Below, in pieces: positions 8,355-17,055 of a DNA stretch of 64,000 nucleotides. Every line of letters begins with the position of its first letter. The stretch's first letter is position 1. Under the pieces are notes generated by a model, which did not search any database, was not told where the DNA came from, and saw only the letters and a list, made by a program, of their open reading frames with translations. Position numbers and translations under genes: made by a program. The DNA is from JBMNPT01 sp050943735 (lineage in GTDB: Bacteria; Bacillota; Clostridia; Oscillospirales; RGIG577). The stretch lies in contig JBMNPT010000004.1 of the NCBI GenBank assembly GCA_050943735.1, positions 124,001-188,000 on the forward strand, in the 5' to 3' direction.

Positions 8355-9347
8355 TTACTTTTCTCCAAATCCATGTGGATGGGTACTGTGCCACTTCCAT
8401 GCGGTGGCGATGATTTCCTCCAGGGAAGCATGCTGCGGCTTCCACCCCAGTACCTTTTGAGCCTTTTCACTGGAAGCAATCAGTTGAGCGGGATCGCCGG
8501 CACGCCGGGCCGCCGGTACTGCCGGAATGGGATGTCCCGTCACTCGGCGAGCGGTGTCAATTACTTCACGCACAGTGAAGCCCACTCCATTGCCCAGATT
8601 GAAAATATCACTCTCTCCGCCCCTCAGCAGATACTCCACCGCCAGAATGTGGGCCTGGGCCAGATCGGTTACATGAATGTAGTCCCGCACGCAGGTGCCG
8701 TCCCGGGTGGGATAGTCCTCTCCGAAAATGCTAACGGATTCCCGCCGGCCGGTGGGAACCTGCAAAATCAATGGAATGAGATGGGATTCAGGAGCGTGAT
8801 CCTCTCCAATGGCACCGCTCACATGAGCGCCCGCCGCATTGAAATACCGCAGAGACACATACCGCATTCCATGGGCCTGCGCCGTCCAGTGGAACATCCG
8901 CTCCATGGACAGTTTGGTTTCCCCATAGGGATTGGTGGGACAGGTGCGGTCGCTCTCCAGGATGGGCACCCGTTCCGGCTCTCCATAGGTGGCCGCTGTG
9001 GAAGAGAATACCACATTGCGCACCCCATGAGCCACCATGGCATCCAATAGTACCTTGGTTCCGCACAGATTGTTGTCATAATATTTCAGCGGATTTTCAA
9101 CACTCTCACCCACCAGGGAAAAGGCCGCAAAGTGAATCACTGCCTCCACCTGCTCTGTCTGGAACACCTGATCTAAAAAGGCCCGGTCCCGCAGATCTCC
9201 CTGGTAAAAACGCGCTTTGGGATGTACCGCTTCCCGGTGACCGGTGACCAGACTATCCACAATGGCCACATCGGCGCCGCGTTCTATCAATTCATACACC
9301 GTATGGGAGCCGATGTATCCGGCTCCGCCCAATACCAAAATTGACAT
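8355..9347 (-). CDS. galE: UDP-glucose 4-epimerase
   Basis: A 330-aa extended short-chain dehydrogenase that interconverts UDP-glucose and UDP-galactose using bound NAD+. It starts MSILVLGGAGYIGSHT with the GxxGxxG Rossmann motif. The catalytic Ser-Tyr-Lys set is visible (FSSTAATYGEP and NPYGETKLSMER), as are the epimerase signatures LRYFNAAGA and GDGTCVRDYIHVTDLA-like residues near TRDGTCVRDYIH. The length is standard. The start at 9347 has a GAGGAAAG site; longer frames upstream lack support. It appears monocistronic, flanked by its own terminator. It supplies precursors for galactose use or surface polysaccharide. Confidence 0.95.
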   Translation of the reverse strand: MSILVLGGAGYIGSHTVYELIERGADVAIVDSLVTGHREAVHPKARFYQGDLRDRAFLDQVFQTEQVEAVIHFAAFSLVGESVENPLKYYDNNLCGTKVLLDAMVAHGVRNVVFSSTAATYGEPERVPILESDRTCPTNPYGETKLSMERMFHWTAQAHGMRYVSLRYFNAAGAHVSGAIGEDHAPESHLIPLILQVPTGRRESVSIFGEDYPTRDGTCVRDYIHVTDLAQAHILAVEYLLRGGESDIFNLGNGVGFTVREVIDTARRVTGHPIPAVPAARRAGDPAQLIASSEKAQKVLGWKPQHASLEEIIATAWKWHSTHPHGFGEK

Positions 9348-9571
9348 ACTTTCCTCTTCTTTCTGCCTGCTGTAATTTCCTGTTATATTGAGTATACCAC
9401 AAATGGGACACATCTTCCAGTGCTCCCTCTCATATATTGCATTTTGCCTATGGATGAAATAGCCCTTGTCAAAACCACCAAAAAGTTCTATGATAAAGAT
9501 GATATAATATAGTGAATCCGTCACATTTCACTCATCAAAATATGTGGCGGCTTCCAAAGGAGATGTTTCTG

Positions 9572-10933
9572 ATGAAATACTGTACCCATTGTCAGAACCA
9601 GCTGGAGGATGACGCTTTATTCTGTTCACGCTGTGGCGCCGCCACAGATTCTCAAAAAAACACTTCTCAGGGAACCACTCCCCCCTCCACTTCACCTCCA
9701 GAAGCCAAGAAAGGTTCTTCCTTCCTGTTTAGCCTCTGGAAGGGACTGGCTCTCACCTTTTCCATTTTAGGATTTCTCACTGCATTTCTGCTGGTGGGAT
9801 TGGTACTGGATGTAGTGGCGTTGGCACTGGGCATTTGGGCCTGCCGCTACGGCAAAAAAAGAGGATTGGGCACTGGTGTGGCCGTGGCTGCCATTTCCAT
9901 TTCCACCGCTTCCCTGGTGCTGTGCGGAATTATCCTGGCACTTGTTCTCGCCTCATCGGAGGAAGGATTCCGCTTCCCCTGGCAGGATGTGCGTCTCACC
10001 GAGACCACTCTGTCCTATGGTGCAGAAGACTACCAGCAAGATCTGCTGGAATCCATTGACAGTGAATACACCTGTAAAATCTCCGACACCGACATCGACA
10101 TCAACACCCCCGGCAAATACTTTGTAGAAATTTTATACGTAAAGGACGGTAAAGAACATACCAAGCGGTTCAATGTAAAGGTAGCGGACACCACCGCTCC
10201 TTCCATCACCTTCCAAAACACTTTGTCCAACGGAACTCCCTATGCCTTTATGGACGACCAGGAGGGCTTTCTGCAGAGTCTGACCATCACCGACAATCTA
10301 GATGGAGACATTACACCCACTGCTGATAATGTAAAAATCGACGGTATTATCTTCAGCATGGAAGGTACCAATGAGGCCACCATCACTGTGACAGACAGCG
10401 CCGGCAACACCCGTGAAATCCAGGAGCAGGTGATGGTGGTACAACCAGAAATCTCAATGCTGGACTATCTCAATGACTTTTTCTTTGTGGAAGATTCTAA
10501 TGTACGCTTTTCCACCGCTTCCGGACTCTCCTTCCGGCTGGATTCCTCACGGGACATTTTTGTAGGAGAAACCCTGTACCTGACCGAACGGAAGCACTCC
10601 CAGAGCCAGGCATATGGTTCTCAGGAAAAGGGTGCGATCTTTGTCAAAAACATCACCTTTGACGAAAACGGAATCATTACAGATGTAGAAAGCCACTATG
10701 TCCTGCGGGATCAGAGCATTGAATCCGCTCGCGTTGCGGTACAGCACGAAGAGAGTTGGAGCCGCGGTGATCAGAACCTCATCGGTTCTCAGGTGTATTT
10801 GGGTAACTTCGCCCAGTGTGAAAACGATCCGGTCATTCAGTCTGCCGGAGGCCTTGCCTTCCTGTTTGGTAAAACAGAAAGCGATCTGCAGTCTGTAATG
10901 GTAAATTTGAAGGAAATGTGCGTAATTTCTTGA
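9572..10933 (+). CDS. zinc-ribbon membrane protein with extracellular immunoglobulin-like domains
   Basis: A 453-aa protein. The N-terminus is a zinc ribbon (CTHCQNQLEDDALFCSRCG, two CxxC pairs). Two membrane helices follow (about residues 45-75 and 85-125), with GKKRGLGTGVAVAAISI characteristic of DUF4190-like membrane hairpins. The extracellular part contains two Ig/cadherin-like repeats with DTTAPSITF and DNLDGDIT motifs typical of bacterial surface domains, then an unrecognised C-terminal domain. ATG 9572 has AAAGGAG 9 nt upstream. A TATAAT box lies at about 9503. Function is unknown; the domain order suggests an envelope protein. Confidence 0.78.
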   Translation: MKYCTHCQNQLEDDALFCSRCGAATDSQKNTSQGTTPPSTSPPEAKKGSSFLFSLWKGLALTFSILGFLTAFLLVGLVLDVVALALGIWACRYGKKRGLGTGVAVAAISISTASLVLCGIILALVLASSEEGFRFPWQDVRLTETTLSYGAEDYQQDLLESIDSEYTCKISDTDIDINTPGKYFVEILYVKDGKEHTKRFNVKVADTTAPSITFQNTLSNGTPYAFMDDQEGFLQSLTITDNLDGDITPTADNVKIDGIIFSMEGTNEATITVTDSAGNTREIQEQVMVVQPEISMLDYLNDFFFVEDSNVRFSTASGLSFRLDSSRDIFVGETLYLTERKHSQSQAYGSQEKGAIFVKNITFDENGIITDVESHYVLRDQSIESARVAVQHEESWSRGDQNLIGSQVYLGNFAQCENDPVIQSAGGLAFLFGKTESDLQSVMVNLKEMCVIS

Positions 10934-11002
10934 GCTAACCTTTCTTCCCGCAGCCATGAGTGCTGTCCCTCCATAAATCAAAAAAGAGAAAGGATGAATG
11001 AC

Positions 11003-11926
11003 ATGCAAGTCCAAACCAAAACCACCTATACCCAAATCTTTCTGCCCAAAGGAACACCCGCACTGTCTTTGGGCGCCATTGTGTTCGCTGCGCTGGCCTT
11101 TATCATGGCAATGATCAGGTTTTCTCTCTATTTTTCAGAATACGGCGGTTATCATGACGGCATCCTCTTTGACTGGGCTTCTCTCTTTATTCTGATGACG
11201 GCAGCGGGTACGCTGATCGTAAGTCAGGTAAAAAAAGGCTATCTGTTCGGCGCGGTGGGGGTCTTTTTCATGTCCCAGGCGTTTGGAGTGATCACCTCTA
11301 TTACGCGCATGAACTGGAATGCGCCCATCCAAAACATCCCTTCGATGTATTTCATTTCCCTATTTCTCTCTGTCATCATCGCGGCGATCTACTATCTGCT
11401 TTTCTACCTGAGTAAATTGCAGATCTCCGACACCGACCAGACCCCCACACAGGGATATGCCACTCGCATCCTGATTCTGGCCCTGATTCCGGTTGTCATT
11501 GGTTATGGCAATATCGCCACTTTCATTAGATTGTTCCTTCGCGGGGAAGAACTTGGTTCCATATTGTCCGTGTCCCTGTCTCCCAGCTATCTGCTGAGCA
11601 TTGCGCTGGCCTTTGCCTTTTTTGATGTGGCACCCAAGCAACTGACTGATCCGCAGCAAATCACCTTTTATCAAAACCGGCAGCTTCTCTGGCGCTGGAT
11701 TTCCTGGGGATTGGCCGCAACTTTTATGCTCACGTGGCTCTATGTCACCCCGGGTGCTCTCACCATACTTCTGCTGGTGATTGTCTGCGTTGGTTTGCTG
11801 AGCTGGGTGTTCAGCTTTTTGGTGGCCAAAATCGGCATCGGCGGCGTCAAAGGCGGCCTAATCGGCGGTATCCTGTTTGGCTGGGTAGGTGCGATCATCG
11901 GTGGCATCCTGGGCAGCAAAAAATAA
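11003..11926 (+). CDS. polytopic membrane protein with C-terminal glycine-zipper tail
   Basis: A 307-aa protein with roughly seven hydrophobic helices (for example GAIVFAALAFIMAMIRFSL, SLFILMTAAGTLIVS, ILALIPVVIGYGNIA, AATFMLTWLYV). Its last 30 residues are glycine-rich (VKGGLIGGILFGW, GAIIGGILGSKK), a glycine-zipper pattern. The ATG at 10994 directly abuts the ribosome site GAAAGG, so the in-frame ATG at 11003 is preferred. It lies 69 bp after the zinc-ribbon gene, probably in one transcript, and ends at a strong terminator. No family is recognised. Confidence 0.7.
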   Translation: MQVQTKTTYTQIFLPKGTPALSLGAIVFAALAFIMAMIRFSLYFSEYGGYHDGILFDWASLFILMTAAGTLIVSQVKKGYLFGAVGVFFMSQAFGVITSITRMNWNAPIQNIPSMYFISLFLSVIIAAIYYLLFYLSKLQISDTDQTPTQGYATRILILALIPVVIGYGNIATFIRLFLRGEELGSILSVSLSPSYLLSIALAFAFFDVAPKQLTDPQQITFYQNRQLLWRWISWGLAATFMLTWLYVTPGALTILLLVIVCVGLLSWVFSFLVAKIGIGGVKGGLIGGILFGWVGAIIGGILGSKK

Positions 11927-11936
11927 ATTCCCAAAC

Positions 11937-11968
11937 AAAAAGGCAGAGCCTAGGCTCTGCCTTTTTCT
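11937..11968 (+). terminator. bidirectional intrinsic terminator
   Basis: A 14-bp perfect stem AAAAAGGCAGAGCC / GGCTCTGCCTTTTT with a 2-nt centre lies between the convergent membrane-protein gene and the hydroxyacid dehydrogenase gene. T-runs are present on both strands. Confidence 0.9.
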
Positions 11969-12927
11969 TATGTCCGCACCAGATTGGGAGGGGTTTCCCC
12001 CTTCATCACCGCCAGCATGCCGCCTGCAGTCTCCCGGAAAATATTCACCCGGGTTTCATAAGTGTTGGTACCCACGTGAGGCGTCATCACAATATTCTCA
12101 CACTGGCACATCTCCTCGGAAACTTCAGGCTCAAATTCAAATACATCCAGAGCCGCTCCTGCGATGGTCTTATTGTGCAGCGCATCCAATAGAGCTCTTT
12201 CCTCTACAATAGGCCCTCTGGCCATATTCAGCAAATAGGCGGTGGATTTCATCTGTCCAATCATACCAGCATTGAACAAGTGATGATTTTCCTTACAATA
12301 GGGCAAATGCAAGGAGACCACATCGCTTTCCCGCACCAGCTGCTCCAATGGCAAATAAGTCACTCCCATTTCTTCATTGGCCTGTTCCGACATGGGGTAC
12401 AGATCATAATAAGACACATCCATTCCCAGTCCCTGGGCTTTTTTGCACACAGCTTTGCCAATGCGTCCAAAGCCTACAATCCCCAGTTTTTTCCCATGAA
12501 GCACCATATCCCGGTCAAAAAACACATAACTGGGCACCTTTTTGATACGCCGGGTCTGAGAATCATACATCACCACACCGCGGCTGATGGCCAACATCAA
12601 CGCGATGGTCAATTCAGCCGTTGGCTCCAATACAGATTGGGGGGCGTTGATAGCGGCAATTCCCTTGCTCCTGGCATAGGCCACGTCAATGTTATCGTAG
12701 CCAACGCCAAAATTTCCAATGGCTTTTAACTTTTTCCCTGCGTCAATATGTTCCCGGTCAAACTGATATATGATACAGAAAAAACCATCATACTCAGGCA
12801 GCATAGCCAGAATCTCTTCTCTGGTAAAAGAGTCTTTTTGCTGATTTGGACAGGTTATCTCCACCTCTCCCGCAAAGGACGTTCTGCATTCATCGGGAAT
12901 ATAGCGATTGGTTAAAATTTTAAACAC
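11968..12927 (-). CDS. D-isomer-specific 2-hydroxyacid dehydrogenase
   Basis: A 319-aa NAD(P)-dependent oxidoreductase that interconverts a 2-oxoacid and a D-2-hydroxyacid. The Rossmann signature GIVGFGRIGKAV lies near residue 150. The catalytic Arg is in LLNMARGPIVEE, the Glu in DVFEFEPEV and the His in MTPHVGTNTYETR. It follows the TRAP genes dctQMP on the same strand (65 bp after dctP, with a hairpin between), so the imported substrate is plausibly a 2-hydroxy or 2-oxo acid. The precise substrate cannot be read from the sequence. Confidence 0.9.
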   Translation of the reverse strand: MFKILTNRYIPDECRTSFAGEVEITCPNQQKDSFTREEILAMLPEYDGFFCIIYQFDREHIDAGKKLKAIGNFGVGYDNIDVAYARSKGIAAINAPQSVLEPTAELTIALMLAISRGVVMYDSQTRRIKKVPSYVFFDRDMVLHGKKLGIVGFGRIGKAVCKKAQGLGMDVSYYDLYPMSEQANEEMGVTYLPLEQLVRESDVVSLHLPYCKENHHLFNAGMIGQMKSTAYLLNMARGPIVEERALLDALHNKTIAGAALDVFEFEPEVSEEMCQCENIVMTPHVGTNTYETRVNIFRETAGGMLAVMKGETPPNLVRT

Positions 12928-12948
12928 CTTTTATCCCCCTTTTCAAAA

Positions 12949-12975
12949 TTTCCCTCCCACTGTGTGGGAGGGAAA
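12949..12975 (-). terminator. intergenic hairpin after dctP
   Basis: A 12-bp perfect stem (TTTCCCTCCCAC / GTGGGAGGGAAA) lies between dctP and the dehydrogenase. On the minus strand only TTTTGAAAAGG follows, so it is probably a partial terminator or mRNA-stabilising end rather than a full stop. Confidence 0.6.
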
Positions 12976-12991
12976 TAATTGTTTTTTTATT

Positions 12992-14038
12992 TTAGGAATT
13001 AAACAGATCGTACACTTCCTGATCCCATACTTCGTTGGATTTGAATTCTTCTACCACCTTGGTACGGAAAGCATCCAGGTCGGCCTCAATGACTTCATAG
13101 CCATACTCCGGAAGTTTGGCTTCAATTTCTTCCTCATAGTCCAGAACTTCCTGTACGCAAATATCACACTCTTCCTTGATGGTATCAGCCAACACCTGCT
13201 GCAAATCATCACTGAGGGATTCATACCGCTCCTGGTTCATGATGATTTGGTCAGTCTGTACCACGTGGCGAGTCAGAGACATATACTTAGTAACTTCGTT
13301 GAACTTGTTGCTCAAAATTTGGGAGATGGGATTTTCACAGCCATCTACTACGCCCTGCTGCAGAGCCAAATACACTTCTGTAATGGCCATGGGAGTGGGC
13401 TTGCCGCCCATGGCTTCCATATATCCCACTGCAGTGGGAGTGTCAGGCACACGGATCTTTTGCCCTTCCAGATCTGCGGGCACTGTTACAGGAATTTTTG
13501 CAGTAGCCAATTGCCGAGTGCCCAGCAGCAGATTTCCCAGTGCGATGAGTCCTGTCTGAGCCGTAAATTCTTCGTACAACTTTTGGCCAGGCTCACCGTT
13601 GAGCACCTCAATACACTGTTCTGCATTTTCAAATACATACGGTGCATCAAACATCAACAGAGGGGCATAACGTTTGCCCAATTCGCCAGGGCTGGCCAGT
13701 GCCAGATCCAACGAGCCATTGACTACACTGTCTACATTGTCCTTTTCAGAACCCAACTGGCCCCCGGCAAAATACTCAATCCCCAAGGCACCTTCTGTCC
13801 GCTCCATGAGTTTTTCCTGAATACGGGCTGCAGAAGTAGAAAACTGGTGATCCGCCGGCAGTACAGAACCATACGATAACATAATGGTTTCGCCTTGAGT
13901 TTCTCCACCCGTACTGGTAGAAGTACTGGTATTCGTTCCAGTACTTGCATTGGTACTGGTATCTGCTCCACTGCAGCCAGCTGCCAAAGCAGTCATCAAG
14001 GACATTGCCAACAGAGCCGCCATAGCCTTCTTCAACAT
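12992..14038 (-). CDS. dctP: TRAP transporter substrate-binding protein
   Basis: A 348-aa extracytoplasmic solute receptor of the DctP family. The signal peptide ends in a lipobox (LAAGC, Cys22), followed by a Ser/Thr-rich linker. The ligand-contact Arg sits in DLEGQKIRVPDTP, with the family pattern ALQQGVVDGCENPISQIL downstream. It belongs to the dctQ-dctM-dctP set, here in the order small permease, large permease, receptor. Ligands of the family are carboxylates, and the adjacent dehydrogenases fit a 2-oxo/2-hydroxy acid (inference). Confidence 0.93.
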   Translation of the reverse strand: MLKKAMAALLAMSLMTALAAGCSGADTSTNASTGTNTSTSTSTGGETQGETIMLSYGSVLPADHQFSTSAARIQEKLMERTEGALGIEYFAGGQLGSEKDNVDSVVNGSLDLALASPGELGKRYAPLLMFDAPYVFENAEQCIEVLNGEPGQKLYEEFTAQTGLIALGNLLLGTRQLATAKIPVTVPADLEGQKIRVPDTPTAVGYMEAMGGKPTPMAITEVYLALQQGVVDGCENPISQILSNKFNEVTKYMSLTRHVVQTDQIIMNQERYESLSDDLQQVLADTIKEECDICVQEVLDYEEEIEAKLPEYGYEVIEADLDAFRTKVVEEFKSNEVWDQEVYDLFNS

Positions 14039-14082
14039 AATTTCTTCCTCCTCATAAAACTACAAATAATTTGAATCTGAAT

Positions 14083-15354
14083 TTACACTGGCATCAGCAA
14101 ATTGGGCAGAATCAGTGAGATCTGCGGCACAAAGGTGAGAATGTAGAGAACTACAATGGTCACCAACAGATACGGTACCAATGCTTTGACCAATTTTTCA
14201 TAGGGCACACTAGATATACTTTGCAGTACAAACAACACACCACCCACCGGCGGGGTTAAAAGCCCAATCATCAAGTTGACAATCATGATAATGCCAAAGT
14301 GAATGGGATCAATCCCATATTGCAGCGCCACCGGCATAAGTACAGGTGCCAAAATGGGAATGGCAGCAGAATTGTCCAGCAGCATGCCAACCACCAGCAA
14401 GAAAACATTCAATACTAGCAGTGCCGACACTTTATTGCTAATAAAGTTCAGGAAAAAGTTGCTAATGAGATTTGCCACACCTGCTCTGGCCATAATCCAG
14501 CCAAACAGAGAGGCTGCCGCCACCATCATCATCACATTGGTGGTCACTCGGGCCGTTTCCACCAGATAACCATACATATCCTTCCAAGTGATGGTTTTAT
14601 AAAAGAGGCCCAAAATAATGGCATATGCCACCGCCACTACAGCTGCTTCTGTGGGAGTAAACACGCCGCCCAAAATGCCGCCAATCAGAATCACCGGTGT
14701 CATCAATGGCAAAAAAGCCTGACTGAATGCTTCCCATATTTCCCGCAAAGTGGGTCGTGCCCGCTTTTGATAGCCTTTCTTTTTGCACTGCACATACACC
14801 ACACAGCACATGGAGAAAGCCAACACAATGCCTGGTAAAATACCTGCGATCAGCAGCCGGCCCAGAGAGACGTTGGCCGCCACCGCAAACATAACTGCTG
14901 CAATACTGGGAGGAATAATGGGACCGATAATGGAAGAGGCCCCGGTAATAGCCAAGCTGAAATCATCCTCATAACCTGCTTCTTTCATAGCTGCCAGTTC
15001 AATGGCACCCAGGCCGCCCGCATCTGCCAGCGCGCTACCGGACATCCCAGCAAAAATCACACTGGCCAACACATTGGCATGTCCCAGGCCACCAGTGATA
15101 TGCCCTACCAAAACATTACACAGGTTAAAAATCCGCGTAGTCACGCCTCCGTTGTTCATTACCACACCCGCCAGAATAAAGAACGGGATAGCCAACAATG
15201 GAAAGGAGTCCACACCGGCAGCCATTCTCTGCACCGCAATGGTACAAGTCATATCATTGGCCATCAAATAACACATGCAGCTGATGAAAATGGTAAAACC
15301 GATGGGCATTCCTGCCAACAGCAACACTACAAACGGAAGAAAAATAACTGCCAT
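14083..15354 (-). CDS. dctM: TRAP transporter large permease
   Basis: A 423-aa polytopic membrane protein, the sodium-coupled transport subunit of a tripartite ATP-independent periplasmic transporter. Hallmarks include AGMPIGFTIFISC near the N-terminus, FAGMSGSALADAGGLGAIELAAMKEAGY, SSIIGPIIPPSIAAVMFAV, GGVFTPTEAAVVAVAYA and LTPPVGGVLFV. Length is standard. It starts 1 nt after the dctQ stop, so translation is coupled, and is followed 44 bp later by dctP. Confidence 0.95.
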   Translation of the reverse strand: MAVIFLPFVVLLLAGMPIGFTIFISCMCYLMANDMTCTIAVQRMAAGVDSFPLLAIPFFILAGVVMNNGGVTTRIFNLCNVLVGHITGGLGHANVLASVIFAGMSGSALADAGGLGAIELAAMKEAGYEDDFSLAITGASSIIGPIIPPSIAAVMFAVAANVSLGRLLIAGILPGIVLAFSMCCVVYVQCKKKGYQKRARPTLREIWEAFSQAFLPLMTPVILIGGILGGVFTPTEAAVVAVAYAIILGLFYKTITWKDMYGYLVETARVTTNVMMMVAAASLFGWIMARAGVANLISNFFLNFISNKVSALLVLNVFLLVVGMLLDNSAAIPILAPVLMPVALQYGIDPIHFGIIMIVNLMIGLLTPPVGGVLFVLQSISSVPYEKLVKALVPYLLVTIVVLYILTFVPQISLILPNLLMPV

Positions 15355-15355
15355 A

Positions 15356-15841
15356 TTACTTTTCCTCCTTTCCTGTGATCAATTGCCATGTATGCTGCAG
15401 CAATCGAATTTCTGCCAGGACAATTCCCACTGGTACGCTCAAGTAGACCCAGGACATATCCACCTTTACACCAGTGGACATGATTCCCCGCTGTCCATTC
15501 ATCACTTCCATGGCCGGCAAAAACAGAATTGCAAAAAAGATCATTGCCAGAACATTACAGGAAATTTTCAGAATTTTTTGTACTCCGGGCGAGAATTTGG
15601 AACTGAGAAGTTCCACAGTGGTATAAGTCTTCATTTTTACGGTATAGGAAATGCCAATAAAGGTAAGCCAAATAAACAGGAAGCGTACACTTTCTTCACT
15701 CCACACCAGAGGGGTTTGCAGCACATATCGGAAAAATACCTGCAGCAGCATGATCAACCCCATGGCTCCTACAATGAAAGCTAAAACCACCTCCTCTGCT
15801 TTGTTGCATAAAAACCATAACAATTTCTTCATAACATGCAA
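15356..15841 (-). CDS. dctQ: TRAP transporter small permease
   Basis: A 161-aa four-helix membrane protein of the DctQ family. Typical features are the RYVLQTPLVWSEESVRFLFIWLTFIG segment in the centre and a C-terminal helix pair. ATG 15841 has AAAGGAGG 7 nt upstream; the ATG at 15832 would leave poor spacing. It is the first gene of the TRAP operon, preceded by a terminator of the upstream regulator operon, so its promoter lies in 15842-15910. Confidence 0.9.
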   Translation of the reverse strand: MHVMKKLLWFLCNKAEEVVLAFIVGAMGLIMLLQVFFRYVLQTPLVWSEESVRFLFIWLTFIGISYTVKMKTYTTVELLSSKFSPGVQKILKISCNVLAMIFFAILFLPAMEVMNGQRGIMSTGVKVDMSWVYLSVPVGIVLAEIRLLQHTWQLITGKEEK

Positions 15842-15910
15842 CTACCTCCTTTTGATTCTCACTCAGCATTTTGTAGGTTTTGTCTTTGAGGAACCCCCGT
15901 TCTCAAAACA

Positions 15911-15937
15911 AAAAGCCTCACGTTTGCTTCGTGAGGC
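15911..15937 (-). terminator. intrinsic terminator after the DctP-like gene
   Basis: An 8-bp stem GCCTCACG / CGTGAGGC is followed on the minus strand by TTTTTGTTTTG. It ends the AraC / DctP-like operon before the TRAP operon. Confidence 0.8.
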
Positions 15938-16035
15938 CATCATACGATATTTGTTTGTGTTTGTAAATTGTGAATTTTTCATTTAATTATCAAATACGCA
16001 CATTTCACCAACAATATCACAAATTATGAATTTGA

Positions 16036-17055
16036 TTACGAATTTGATAATTTTTGCAACAATTCATAGAACTGAATCAAATCCTCTCCCATATTTTCAT
16101 TCCAAAATTGTTCGATTGCTTGTTGCGCCAATATTTTGTTTTCATCAGATAATTTCTGTATCTTATATGTCTGGTACAATTCAGTTCGATTCTCCAGCAA
16201 TTGCTGATATGTATATTCTCCCAGCAATTTAGCGGCTGTGTGCAAAATTGCTTGCACATTATCATTAAAGGACTCATACAGATTTCGATTCACCAGCAAA
16301 TAGTACAATTGCAATGTATCCTCAGTTCCATAAATTTGTCCTTTCCCCGGTCCATAATCCATCACTTCTGATAAAGAATAAAACTCGGCTTGATATTTGA
16401 TCTGTAAGTCATCCAGGCTTCCCTCTTGTTCCAAAGGGTTAAAACCATATTGTTTTAACAGATAAGGGGAGAAATGATTTTGCCGGCACAAAACGGTTGC
16501 ACCTGGTTCCAATGAATCTTCACCAGTGGAAAAAAGATATTGGTACCCATCCTGTCCCACTAACAGTAATTTCATATTGCTGTTTTTAAGCTTTTGATTC
16601 AAAACATTGAGCACTTCTTCACGGGACAAAACCGCTTTCGCCTCTTGATAATCATGAAAAACAGCGGGCATTTCCAATACCAAGCTCTCTTTCAAATAGG
16701 GCATCAGTGAAGAAACCATAGCAATCTCACTACTACCCTGTTCCAAACTTCGCAAAATCTCTTCTTCTGTTGGCAATAGACTATTGTTTTCATAAATCTC
16801 CATGCGCAATTCGCTATTTTGCTCTATGTAGCTTACAAAATACAGCTTAAAGCCCACTTGATTGGCATGTGATAGCGTATATGAATGCTGGGCAATCAAT
16901 GTTTGCGACAATTTGCTCTCTATGGTATTTTCCCGCAGAGAAATAACCCCTGGTACATTTTGTACTTTTTCCCCTTGCGGCATCATTAGAAATCCAGCTG
17001 TAGCTATCAAACAAATCGCGACTCCAGCTGCCGTCACCCATTTTACTCGGCTCAT
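16036..17055 (-). CDS. divergent DctP-like solute-binding protein, membrane-anchored
   Basis: A 339-aa protein that keeps the DctP layout (SSEIAMVSSLMPYLKESLVLEMPAVF, then an LCRQNHFSPYLLKQYGFNP segment aligning with the ligand-Arg region), but is diverged. The N-terminus is one hydrophobic segment (AAGVAICLIATAGFLMM) without a lipobox Cys, so it is probably an uncleaved anchor or ordinary signal. Its start overlaps the stop of the membrane AraC regulator by 4 nt (ATGA). This coupling suggests it presents a ligand to the regulator rather than to the permease, which is inference; a second transport receptor is the alternative. Confidence 0.72.
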   Translation of the reverse strand: MSRVKWVTAAGVAICLIATAGFLMMPQGEKVQNVPGVISLRENTIESKLSQTLIAQHSYTLSHANQVGFKLYFVSYIEQNSELRMEIYENNSLLPTEEEILRSLEQGSSEIAMVSSLMPYLKESLVLEMPAVFHDYQEAKAVLSREEVLNVLNQKLKNSNMKLLLVGQDGYQYLFSTGEDSLEPGATVLCRQNHFSPYLLKQYGFNPLEQEGSLDDLQIKYQAEFYSLSEVMDYGPGKGQIYGTEDTLQLYYLLVNRNLYESFNDNVQAILHTAAKLLGEYTYQQLLENRTELYQTYKIQKLSDENKILAQQAIEQFWNENMGEDLIQFYELLQKLSNS

